A stretch of DNA of 64,000 nt, from the NCBI RefSeq assembly GCF_900115775.1, contig NZ_FOXS01000001.1, forward strand, positions 744,001 to 808,000, in the 5' to 3' direction. The first letter of the stretch is position 1; every line of letters begins with the position of its first letter. Shown one piece after another: positions 1 to 7,470 of the stretch. Origin of the DNA: Hymenobacter arizonensis (GTDB lineage Bacteria > Bacteroidota > Bacteroidia > Cytophagales > Hymenobacteraceae). The position numbers were made by a program, and so were the translations under genes. The notes beneath the pieces were generated by a model. It was given only the letters and a program-made list of their open reading frames with translations. It was not told the origin of the DNA and ran no database searches.

Positions 1-307
1 CGAAGGTATGTTTTTGGTCAATGGAGATAATTGCGCTAGGCCAAGGCCGCATCGTTCCGTTTTCTTCCTGCACATCAACATGCCCCACAATAATGGCATC
101 TTTGGCTGGTTTTACCTGACGCAGATGAATGTAGGTCGTGGAGGGACCTACCCAATATGCGGGCGCCTTACCAGGTTTGTGGTTAGATAAATATTCCGCG
201 CTCAGGCGCTTGCCTTGGGCATAAGTCAAAATTTGAGTGGGTTGCTGACGACAACCAATTATGCATCCCGCAGACACCAAGAGCCCAACCTTAGCCAAGC
301 TCAGCAT
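1..307 (-). CDS. Partial lipoprotein of unknown function, cut by window start
   Basis: An open reading frame on the minus strand runs off the left edge without a stop. From the ATG at 307 it begins MLSLAKVGLLVSAGC, a short basic-hydrophobic signal with possible lipobox cysteines (SAGC, IIGC), so the product is probably a membrane-anchored lipoprotein. An in-frame ATG at 358 would add 17 residues before the signal and is less likely. The visible mature part ends in a segment (AIIVGHVDVQEENG...AIISID) that resembles the start of a carboxypeptidase-regulatory-like beta domain, but too little is present to be sure. The reading frame has no stop through all visible codons. Confidence 0.55.
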   Translation of the reverse strand, partial: MLSLAKVGLLVSAGCIIGCRQQPTQILTYAQGKRLSAEYLSNHKPGKAPAYWVGPSTTYIHLRQVKPAKDAIIVGHVDVQEENGTMRPWPSAIISIDQKHTF

Positions 308-393
308 TTGGTAAGCAGGCCAAGGTGTTATGCCGATATAAAAGCGTGGATTTATCATCAGCTTTAATCAACGAGAGGCGTACTAGAGTTTAA

Positions 394-753
394 TCAAGCG
401 AAAAAATCCCCCGGGTCCGCTTGACTCAGGTATTTCTGTAGCCGGGGCAAGGTGCCGAAAAACGGCAGCACACAGGCTAGAAAGCGTTCTGCTACAGCCT
501 GGCTAGGGGCGTACGCCACAAATGTGTGGCCGCCTTCTTCAAACTCCAGTTCCTCCAGCAACTCGGGCTGGTGCTCTTCGATAATGGTTTCGATGTGCTC
601 AACCCACGACTCGGCCGTGCCCCCGAAACCGTAGTTCTGAAACAGCACATAGTACTCCTCCAGCCCGCCCACATCGGCGAAAATGGCCAGCTGGCGCTCG
701 GGAGGAGTGGGGAGCGGCAGCGGGGCTACCTGAAAAGGGAAGGTGGTGGGCAT
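394..753 (-). CDS. Small acidic protein, possible Imm51-family immunity protein
   Basis: Encodes 119 residues from the ATG at 753 (a GTG two codons upstream is the alternative). There is no signal peptide and the protein is acidic. The order of features, FQNYGFGGTAESWVEHI, then a Glu-rich stretch and FEEGGHTFVAYAP, then a C-terminal helix, resembles Imm51-type immunity proteins, where a YxGxGxxW-like motif precedes an F-x-AY strand. That assignment is by eye only. No toxin gene (Rhs, polymorphic or contact-dependent) is next to it; the neighbours are a cut lipoprotein and a coiled-coil membrane protein. If the family is right it is an orphan immunity gene or has another role. Confidence 0.55.
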   Translation of the reverse strand: MPTTFPFQVAPLPLPTPPERQLAIFADVGGLEEYYVLFQNYGFGGTAESWVEHIETIIEEHQPELLEELEFEEGGHTFVAYAPSQAVAERFLACVLPFFGTLPRLQKYLSQADPGDFFA

Positions 754-768
754 AAGCACAAAGGTCGG

Positions 769-1377
769 CTATTTCCGTGCTCGTGGGGCTGGTTTGCGGC
801 GGCTCAAAGCCACTATAAGGCCCACGCTGAGGATGGATAGTCCGGCAATGAGGGCATCGCGCACAAACTGGCCTTCTTTCACTTCCTTCACTTCGGCCTG
901 GAGGTCGCGCTGACGGGCAATGTTTGCTTTCTCGCGCTGCCGTAGGTTTTCGGTCTCGTTTTGGAGCTCGGAGAGGCGTTGGGCGGTGAGGTTGCGGTCG
1001 TCGCGGCCGGTGCTTTCCAGGTGGGTGGTGGTAGCGGCCAGCCGTACGGAGGTGGTCTGGGCCCTGCGGGCGGTTTCGTTGAGGATGTCCACAATCTGCT
1101 GGTCTTTGTCGACAATTCCTTGCAGCGCATCAACCACTTCCTGCAGGTCTTTTTTGGAAGGCTTGTTGCCGAACAGGCTGTGTCGCTGGGCACTGGCCTC
1201 GGCGTAGCGGCGGGTGAGCACCGCCCGCTCGCGGAGCAGGCCGGGCAGTCGGGAGTCGGGCGCGGCGGTGTCGGTTTGAGCAAAAGCGGCGCTGAGCGGC
1301 GAACTGCAGAGGGCTCCAATCAGAGCCAGCAGAAGAAAAAAGTGCCGTTTGGCGTGCGTCTGCGTTCTTTGTGGCAT
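769..1377 (-). CDS. Secreted/membrane coiled-coil protein of unknown function
   Basis: Start chosen at the ATG at 1377, which gives a good signal sequence (MPQRTQTHAKRHFFLLLALI) ending near AFAQ; the frame stays open upstream but only across poorly conserved-looking sequence. The 202-residue product is rich in Arg, Glu and Gln with long heptad-like runs (about residues 45-165), so a periplasmic coiled coil is likely. A C-terminal hydrophobic helix (RDALIAGLSILSVGLIVAL) followed by RRKPAPRARK should anchor it in the inner membrane. It is divergent from the lipoprotein gene that starts 47 bases away. I do not recognise a family. Confidence 0.7.
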   Translation of the reverse strand: MPQRTQTHAKRHFFLLLALIGALCSSPLSAAFAQTDTAAPDSRLPGLLRERAVLTRRYAEASAQRHSLFGNKPSKKDLQEVVDALQGIVDKDQQIVDILNETARRAQTTSVRLAATTTHLESTGRDDRNLTAQRLSELQNETENLRQREKANIARQRDLQAEVKEVKEGQFVRDALIAGLSILSVGLIVALSRRKPAPRARK

Positions 1378-1423
1378 CGAAAGGATAGGGTGCAGAGAGG
1401 CAGTCATCATCAATTTAGTGGTT

Positions 1424-1894
1424 ATGAATAAAAATACGTGGCTCCTTTTTGGAGCTCTTGGAATAGTTGCGGGCGGTTGTGTCAACAGTGGCAAAACGCC
1501 CACTTTGTACGGAACGTCTACCAGTGCGGCGGTAACTAACGCGAACACGAGTACGGCAGTGCTGCCCTTTGTGGTAAACGAAGTCAGCGACGACGAAACC
1601 TATGGCTACACCGCCGAGAACCCGGTGCGGGTAGGCGGTGGCCGCACAGCCGGTGCCCGCAACCAGCTGCGCTACCTGAATGCCCTGAAAGGCCCGCAGG
1701 GCCAGCCCATCACCTACGAGCGCCAGGCCAGCTGCTGCGCCTTCAGAACCCGCCGCGCCGAAGTCGACAACGTGGGCCTGCTGGACGTGTACAAAGTTAG
1801 CTGGGCCGGCAAACCCACGCCGGTCACCCTCTACATAAATATGTACCGTGGGGGCAAATTAATGGCTCCGCAAGGCTTCACGGCCGCCCGCTAA
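1424..1894 (+). CDS. Lipoprotein of the Bacteroidota GYT...LYINMY family
   Basis: The ATG at 1424 gives a lipoprotein signal with lipobox VAGGC; the longer upstream frame lacks a signal and overlaps the divergent gene. The mature protein holds a conserved block: YGYTAENPVRVGG, NQLRYLNALKGPQGQPITYERQ, SCCAF, GLLDVYKVSW, LYINMYRGG. These blocks match small Bacteroidota lipoproteins that databases often label 2-dehydro-3-deoxyphosphooctonate aldolase. That label is almost certainly wrong: the protein is about 156 residues, secreted, and lacks an aldolase barrel. Role unknown; probably envelope-associated. Confidence 0.8.
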   Translation: MNKNTWLLFGALGIVAGGCVNSGKTPTLYGTSTSAAVTNANTSTAVLPFVVNEVSDDETYGYTAENPVRVGGGRTAGARNQLRYLNALKGPQGQPITYERQASCCAFRTRRAEVDNVGLLDVYKVSWAGKPTPVTLYINMYRGGKLMAPQGFTAAR

Positions 1895-1930
1895 CGGCTC
1901 CACAGCCGAGAAATGTGGCTCGGAATCCGT

Positions 1931-1938
1931 TACTTTTA
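1931..1938 (+). promoter_or_regulatory. Possible -7 box of the helicase gene
   Basis: TACTTTTA, one base from the Bacteroidota -7 consensus TAnnTTTG, ends 28 bases before the helicase ATG. No clear TTTG element lies at the expected -33 distance. Confidence 0.3.
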
Positions 1939-1966
1939 TAGGTTCTTCCGCTGATTTCTGCCCCCA

Positions 1967-4900
1967 ATGCCCACTCGTTACTATCCTCGGCTTGCGGCCT
2001 TGGCCACCGACCCGGCCGCTGCGCCCGCCGACCAGCTGCCCAAGCTGCGCAAGCTGCTCGAAACGGTGCTGCGCGACGAGTGCAAGCGGCAGGAGGCACC
2101 CTTCGTGAACCTTAACCAAGCCATTGGCCTGGTAGCCTACGAGCGCAGCTTGCCCGCCGCTTTGCGCAGCCAGCTGCAAGCCCTACGCCTGGCCGCCAAC
2201 CTTGTGGTGCACGAAAGCTACGCCGGTACGCCGGCCGAAGTGGCAAGCGGTTTTGCAGCCGTGGCGGCCCTGGTGCTATACCTCACCGGCACGCTGTACG
2301 ATGGCCCGGTGTCCGCACAGCCAAACGCCACAACCGCAGCGGCACCTAGTGCCGTTGCGGCTCAGGCTCCCGACGTCAGCGTGGCAGCCGCTGGGCAGCC
2401 CTGGCGCGTAAACGTGCTGCATGCCAGCGAAGCCACCGGCGAGCTGACCGTAGAGATGGTCACTCCCGCCGACGGCCGTCCTAGCGCTCCGTTCCGCCTC
2501 ATACTACCGCCCGCCTACGAAAATGTACTTTCTTTAGCGGCGGCCTTGCATCCCACGCTGCATTTGGTGGGGCCGGTACTGCTGCCCGATGGCAGCGTGC
2601 GCCCGCGCCGCGTGGTGCTCGAGCCCGACTACTTGGTGAGCGTGACCACCGTGGCTGAATGCGCCCAACGCGACGGCACTATCCCCGAATGGGCCTTGCT
2701 AAACGCGTTTTTGCCCGATGAAACCTCGCGCCCTCTGGTGCTGGGAAACCTGGTGAACCTACTGTTGGATGAGGAAGTAAGCTTCGCCGCCAGGCAAGCC
2801 GAGGGAAAAACTAAAAGCGAAGCCGCCCGGATTCGACTTGAAAAGCAACTGGTGGCTGTCAGTGAAAGCAGCGGTGGCAGCAGTGCCTTTCATCCTTCTG
2901 TGGTTCTTGAAGAGTTGAACACCGGGCATGCAGGAGGTGAGGTCGAACAAGAATTTAACTTAGAAGACTTTCTGCGTAAACGCCTTTTCCGCACTTCGCC
3001 ACTGGCCTTGAGCACTCTGCCGGAGTTTCAAACCCGCACCGGTGTACCTGAACTGCTCAACGACCTGCGCCGCCACCACCGCACCCTGCGCGAAACCCGC
3101 GAGCAAGGCTTCGTAGCCCAGAGCCGCACGGGCTACCAGCAGGAGCCGCTGCACCTAGCCGACTGTTTCCTCGAACCCACCTTTTTATCAGCCACCTACG
3201 GCCTGCAGGGCCGCCTCGACCTGCTCCACGAAAGCAGCACCGGCTACGACCTGGTGGAATTAAAAAGCTCCACCAAAGTACCTTTTGGCGAGCCGTGGAG
3301 CAACCACGCCGCGCAGGCCCAGCTCTACCGCCTGCTGCTGGAATCGGTGTTTGGTGCCGATGGCGAAACCGCCGGTCGCGGCCGCACCAGCATCCTGTAC
3401 TCCAACGCGGCTATGGGCCAGCCCGCCGTGCGTCGCGTCGACCAGGACCAGGAACTGATTGACCGCCTGCTCTCGGCCCGGAATCAGCTGGTGGGCACCG
3501 AGCTGCAGCTGGCCCGCGCCACCGGTCCCCGCCAAACTGCCCACCTGCTAGCGCCTGTGCTGCAGCCCAACCTCGCGGCTCTGCCCTCATTTGGCAAGAG
3601 CAAGGCCGAAAAAGTTGCCAACGCCTGGGCTGCCGCCGACCCCGTAGAACGCGCTTACTGCCTGGAGCTGGCCCGCTTCACGGCCCGTGAAATGCGCCTG
3701 ACCCTGCTCGGCGACGAAGCCCGCCCCGGCGACGCCGGCGGGCAGGCCGGCCTCTGGCTGCTGCCCCAGGCCCGCAAGCACCAAAACTTCAGTTTGCTCG
3801 ATGACCTAGTGCTCCTCGAAGACCACAGCAATGCCCCCGACGATGCCCGCGACGGCCTGGGGCCGCACCTCGTTTTTCAGCGCCCTGCCAATGGGCGTGA
3901 GGTAAACTTCCGGGCCGGCGACACCCTCATTCTCTACCCACGCCGCCGCGCCCCGAAGGAGGCTGAAGCGCAACCAGCCACCCCGCAGCTCGCCTTCCAG
4001 ACTCTTTCCGTGCTGGATGCGCAGGTGGTGAAAGTAGTGCTGGCCGAAGACCTCGGGGCCGACGGCCAGGTGGTGCTCAGTGTGCGCAACCGCCGCATGG
4101 CGCCGCGCTACCTGCTGGGGCACTCGCACTGGGCCCTGGAGCCCGATACCTACGACACGTTTCGGCGGGAGTGGGCTGGGCTGTCGTCCTTTTTGTGTTT
4201 GGCGCCGGAGCGGCGGCGGCGCTTGCTGGCCCGCACTGGCCCGCGAGAGCCGGAGGGGTGGTCGGCCGCGGCGGGCCCGGCCATTACCGCCTCCGACGTA
4301 GTAGCACGCGCTCTGGCCGCGCCCGATTGGTTTGTGCTCTGCGGCCCTCCCGGCACCGGCAAGACCCGAGCTGTGCTCCGGGAGCTGGCCGTCAACCTCT
4401 ATCGGCAAGACAAGCAGGTGCTGCTGGCGGCCTATACCAACCGCGCCGTCGACGAAATCTGCGAGCAGCTGGTTGATGCCGGCCTGCCTTTTATTCGGGT
4501 AGGGTCGCGGCTGGGCACGGCACCGGTATACCGGCCGTACCTGCTGGATAACATGCTGCGCGACTGCACCAACCGCCAGGCCGTGCGCGACCGGCTGGGT
4601 ACCTGCCCGTTCTACGTGGGCACGGTGGCCAGCCTGCTCGGCAAGCCCGAGCTGTTCATGCTTAAGCAGTTCGACGTAGCAGTGGTCGACGAGGCTAGCC
4701 AGGTGCTGGAGTCGCCCATGCTGGCGCTGCTTTCCAAGGTGCGGAAGTTTATTCTCATCGGCGACCACCGCCAGCTGCCGGCCGTGGTGGCGCAGGAGTC
4801 CGAAACCAGCGCCGTGGCCGCCGAATGCGCCGATTTGCTGCGCGACGAGCTTGGCCTCACCAATCTGCGTAACTCTTATTTCGAACGCCTGTTTCGGCGC

Positions 4901-5581
4901 GCCGAAGCCCGGTGGCCGCACGCCCACGGCACGCTGGCCGACCAGTACCGCATGCACCAGGACCTGGCCGCACTCGTCAACCAGGATTTCTACGAAAACC
5001 AGCTCCGCTGCCCCCAGCTCTGGCAGGCCGCCCCGTTGGACCGCGCCGCCTGGCCGGCGCCGGCCGATGCCTATGCTACTTCGTTGCGCTCGCAACGCGT
5101 GGTGTTCGTGCCCACCCGGCGCATGGCCGAAGATTTGTCGATGAAGGAATCGGCTGAGGAAGCCGAGCTGGCGGCCCGTGCTGCTGCTTACATCGCCCAA
5201 GGCTACGGCCAACTCTTCAACCCCGAAACCACGTTGGGCATTATTGCTAGCTACCGCAACCAAGCGGCCAGAATTCGCGCGCGCTTGGCTCAGCTGGCTA
5301 CCCAACTAGAACTGCCCGCTCTGGCCCAGGTAAGCGTCGACACTGTGGAGCGGTACCAGGGCAGCCAGCGCGAGGTCATCATCGTGAGCTTCTGCTGCCA
5401 CCATGAGCACCAGTTGGAACTTATGGTATCGCCGGACGAAACAGGCCAGGTCGACCGCAAGCTCAACGTGGCCCTCACGCGGGCGCGGCAGCAACTGGTG
5501 CTGCTCGGCAACGAGCAGATATTGAATCGGGCGCCGCACCACGCGGCGCTGCTGGCGCGCATTAAGGCGGGTGTTCAATAG
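1967..5581 (+). CDS. Three-domain protein: DUF4145-like, PD-(D/E)XK nuclease, SF1 (Dna2/Upf1-type) helicase
   Basis: A 1204-residue protein. The N-terminus (about 1-110, with LRLAANLVVHES) resembles DUF4145, a domain often attached to restriction and helicase proteins. The middle has a PD-(D/E)XK nuclease signature: GRLDLL with Asp418, then LVELKSS with Glu431 and Lys433. The C-terminal half is a superfamily 1 helicase: Walker A GPPGTGKT at 793-800, Walker B DEAS at 908-911, motif III GDHRQLPAVV, motif IV QYRMH, motif V VERYQGSQREVI, motif VI LNVALTRAR. The four-cysteine iron-sulphur cluster of Dna2 and AddB is not evident. It should unwind and cut DNA, in repair, replication-fork processing or possibly defence. 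It stands alone, without restriction or AddA-like partners. Confidence 0.9.
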   Translation: MPTRYYPRLAALATDPAAAPADQLPKLRKLLETVLRDECKRQEAPFVNLNQAIGLVAYERSLPAALRSQLQALRLAANLVVHESYAGTPAEVASGFAAVAALVLYLTGTLYDGPVSAQPNATTAAAPSAVAAQAPDVSVAAAGQPWRVNVLHASEATGELTVEMVTPADGRPSAPFRLILPPAYENVLSLAAALHPTLHLVGPVLLPDGSVRPRRVVLEPDYLVSVTTVAECAQRDGTIPEWALLNAFLPDETSRPLVLGNLVNLLLDEEVSFAARQAEGKTKSEAARIRLEKQLVAVSESSGGSSAFHPSVVLEELNTGHAGGEVEQEFNLEDFLRKRLFRTSPLALSTLPEFQTRTGVPELLNDLRRHHRTLRETREQGFVAQSRTGYQQEPLHLADCFLEPTFLSATYGLQGRLDLLHESSTGYDLVELKSSTKVPFGEPWSNHAAQAQLYRLLLESVFGADGETAGRGRTSILYSNAAMGQPAVRRVDQDQELIDRLLSARNQLVGTELQLARATGPRQTAHLLAPVLQPNLAALPSFGKSKAEKVANAWAAADPVERAYCLELARFTAREMRLTLLGDEARPGDAGGQAGLWLLPQARKHQNFSLLDDLVLLEDHSNAPDDARDGLGPHLVFQRPANGREVNFRAGDTLILYPRRRAPKEAEAQPATPQLAFQTLSVLDAQVVKVVLAEDLGADGQVVLSVRNRRMAPRYLLGHSHWALEPDTYDTFRREWAGLSSFLCLAPERRRRLLARTGPREPEGWSAAAGPAITASDVVARALAAPDWFVLCGPPGTGKTRAVLRELAVNLYRQDKQVLLAAYTNRAVDEICEQLVDAGLPFIRVGSRLGTAPVYRPYLLDNMLRDCTNRQAVRDRLGTCPFYVGTVASLLGKPELFMLKQFDVAVVDEASQVLESPMLALLSKVRKFILIGDHRQLPAVVAQESETSAVAAECADLLRDELGLTNLRNSYFERLFRRAEARWPHAHGTLADQYRMHQDLAALVNQDFYENQLRCPQLWQAAPLDRAAWPAPADAYATSLRSQRVVFVPTRRMAEDLSMKESAEEAELAARAAAYIAQGYGQLFNPETTLGIIASYRNQAARIRARLAQLATQLELPALAQVSVDTVERYQGSQREVIIVSFCCHHEHQLELMVSPDETGQVDRKLNVALTRARQQLVLLGNEQILNRAPHHAALLARIKAGVQ

Positions 5582-5657
5582 GTCTTCGTTCTGTTAGGGT
5601 GTGCCCACTTGCACTGGTGCATTTGGTTGCCGACTTCGAATGCTGCTTAAGAGGCAT

Positions 5658-5691
5658 AAAAAAAGACAGCCGCTGTAGAGCGGCTGTCTTT
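5658..5691 (-). terminator. Hairpin terminator between helicase and FKBP genes
   Basis: A perfect 13-bp stem (AAAGACAGCCGCT at 5662-5674, complement at 5679-5691) with loop GTAG. Seven A on the left give a U tract on minus-strand transcripts, so it ends the FKBP gene; it may also stop readthrough from the helicase. Nearly the same hairpin follows the second FKBP gene. Confidence 0.85.
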
Positions 5692-5709
5692 CACTAACCA
5701 AGCAAGTAG

Positions 5710-6621
5710 CTATTTTACGTCTACTAATTCTACATCAAATCGTAACACCGTGTTGGGCTGGATAGTCGCACCGGCGCCCTGGGTCCCATAAGCAAGTGCC
5801 GAAGGGATAAACAGTGTGGCTTTTTCGCCCTTTTTCATAAGGGCGATGCCCTCGTCAAAGCCAGCAATTACTTGCGCCCTACCAACTATAAATTCGAGGG
5901 GAACGTTGCCGCGGCGCGAAGTGGCATCAAAAACGGTTCCGTCCAGGAGCTGTCCGGTGTACAATACCGAAACTGTCTTACCGGCTGTAGCGGGCACAGC
6001 ATTGGGGTTGGTAGTCACGGGAACGAAGTGAAGTCCAGAGGGCTGTCGTTGCGCATTGGTGATGTTTTTGTTTACCAGATGTTGGACAATTAGGGAGTCA
6101 TCATACAATTTTTGGTCAACTACCTCAACTTCAAACCGCACTACTGAGTTTGCCGGAACTCCTCCTTGGCTTGCTGGACCGTAGGCCAAAGCCGAAGGAA
6201 TAATGAATTCGGCTTTGTCGCCTATTTTCATTAGCGCAACGCCAGCCTCAAACCCAGGAATCACCTGGCGTGCACCTACTATAAAGCTGCTGGGGGTATT
6301 ATTTTGGCTCGACGTCGCGAAAACGGTGCCGGAAGCGTCGAGTAGCCGGCCAGTATAGAGCACCGACACCGTGGAGCCTGGCGTGACCTTCACCCCGTTC
6401 GGATTGCTAGTTACGGGAATAAAGTAGAACCCGGAAGGCTGCTTTTGTGCAGTTGTGATGTTCTTTTCAGCCAGATATTTTGTGATGATTTCGTCGTCGA
6501 TGCCACTATAGTCCTTGGGCTCAGGAGCGTCCTTTTGGCAAGCGGTAGTAAACAAACCGCTGGCGACTAGGAAAGTCAGTAATAACAAGCGGTTCAAATT
6601 AGAGAAGAAAGGATATGTCAT
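5710..6621 (-). CDS. Tandem FKBP-type peptidyl-prolyl isomerase lipoprotein
   Basis: Catalyses cis-trans isomerisation of prolyl bonds to help fold envelope proteins. A 303-residue lipoprotein with lipobox TTAC (Cys28). It carries two FKBP domains, about 75-165 and 210-303, each with the order VSVLYTG, FIVG...VIPGFE or VIAGFD, G-x-ALMK-x-G, and PSALAYG. Each is preceded by a helical stretch (ITKYLAEKNIT / IVQHLVNKNIT) and a repeated QPSGxxFxPVT motif, so the whole unit has been duplicated inside the gene. Next to it on the same strand is a single-domain paralog. Location: anchored in a membrane facing the periplasm. Confidence 0.93.
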   Translation of the reverse strand: MTYPFFSNLNRLLLLTFLVASGLFTTACQKDAPEPKDYSGIDDEIITKYLAEKNITTAQKQPSGFYFIPVTSNPNGVKVTPGSTVSVLYTGRLLDASGTVFATSSQNNTPSSFIVGARQVIPGFEAGVALMKIGDKAEFIIPSALAYGPASQGGVPANSVVRFEVEVVDQKLYDDSLIVQHLVNKNITNAQRQPSGLHFVPVTTNPNAVPATAGKTVSVLYTGQLLDGTVFDATSRRGNVPLEFIVGRAQVIAGFDEGIALMKKGEKATLFIPSALAYGTQGAGATIQPNTVLRFDVELVDVK

Positions 6622-6732
6622 AAGCTTCTGATTTTTTTCAAAACTACAGTATAAAGGTCAAGTCAGTTCCAGCGAACAACGTTTCAGTTCGGGCCTGACC
6701 ATACTGACCATCGACCCTAATGGGCTGTGTAC

Positions 6733-6766
6733 AAAAAAAGACAGCCGCTGTTATGCGGCTGTCTTT
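6733..6766 (-). terminator. Hairpin terminator after the single-domain FKBP gene
   Basis: A 12-bp perfect stem (AAAGACAGCCGC at 6737-6748, complement at 6755-6766) with a 6-base loop and seven A that become U on the minus strand. Its stem sequence matches the terminator at 5662-5691, which suggests the gene and terminator were duplicated together. Confidence 0.85.
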
Positions 6767-6785
6767 CAGTATTAATATCAAGTGG

Positions 6786-7259
6786 CTATTTCACGTCAAC
6801 CAGTTCTACATCGAAGCGCAGTACAGAATTGGCCGGAATGGGGCCAGTACCCCGGTCGCCATAGCCCAGCGCTGATGGAATTAGCAAAATGGCCTTTTCG
6901 CCCTTGCGCATCAGCGCAATGCCTTGGTCCCAGCCCTTGATAACCTCGCCGCGGCCAATGACGAATTCGAAAGGCTGATTTTGCCGCGACGACGTAGAAT
7001 CGAATACCTTGCCGTTGAGCAGCATGCCCGTGTACAGCACCGAAACGGTTTTGCCCACCGTGGCCCGCGTGCCGGTGGGAGCGGGCGAAACCGGTACATA
7101 ATACAAGCCCGAGCCTATGCGCTGGGCATCGGCAATCTTCTGGTCGCTGATGTAATTGGTGATGAGTTTTTCATCAATCTTCACGTAGTCCTTGGTGCAG
7201 GAAGCCGAAAACAAGCTTGCGATTGCCAGGATGAAAAATAGTAAGAGACGGTTTGCCAC
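6786..7259 (-). CDS. FKBP-type peptidyl-prolyl isomerase lipoprotein, single domain
   Basis: Prolyl isomerase of about 157 residues. Start proposed at a GTG at 7259, which yields a compact lipoprotein signal ending SASC (Cys21); the longer frame back to an ATG at 7331 crosses AT-rich sequence that looks like a promoter region. A helical YITNYISDQKI-like lead and GSGLYYVPVSP precede one FKBP domain with VSVLYTGMLL, FVIGRGEVIKGWDQG, LMRKGEKA and PSALGYGDRG. It is a paralog of the two-domain gene downstream, with 164 bases and a terminator between, so each may be transcribed alone. Confidence 0.9.
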   Translation of the reverse strand: MANRLLLFFILAIASLFSASCTKDYVKIDEKLITNYISDQKIADAQRIGSGLYYVPVSPAPTGTRATVGKTVSVLYTGMLLNGKVFDSTSSRQNQPFEFVIGRGEVIKGWDQGIALMRKGEKAILLIPSALGYGDRGTGPIPANSVLRFDVELVDVK

Positions 7260-7368
7260 TGGAGGGGATTGAGAATTGGTTTTGATACTTTTTATAAAAT
7301 TAGCGCATTGCGGCCATACGAAGCGCTGCATAGGCAGTTCTCATGCCTGATGCTGAAGCTAAAAAGCA

Positions 7369-7446
7369 AATGCTGAGCGAGCGAAACCTTTTCGCGCCAC
7401 TGACAGAATCAGGTGGCGTAAGAAGAGGCTTCGCCCGCTCAGCATT
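7369..7446. repeat. Nested inverted repeat between gdh and FKBP genes
   Basis: Outer arms of 17 bases (7369-7385 and 7430-7446) pair with one mismatch. Inside lies a second hairpin, CGCCACTGA / TCAGGTGGCG, with a one-base bulge. It sits just past the stop of the glutamate dehydrogenase gene on the minus strand and may act as its terminator, but there is no U tract; it could equally be a small palindromic repeat. Confidence 0.6.
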
Positions 7447-7470
7447 ACTAAGCAAGGCAACTCGCGCGGC

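Noticed and set aside
8..190. 60-codon plus-strand open frame at the left edge
   Set aside because: The minus strand there encodes a better-supported lipoprotein that runs through the edge.
3806..5305. 499-codon open frame on the minus strand
   Set aside because: Lies wholly inside the nuclease-helicase gene; low-information composition typical of an antisense shadow in GC-rich DNA.
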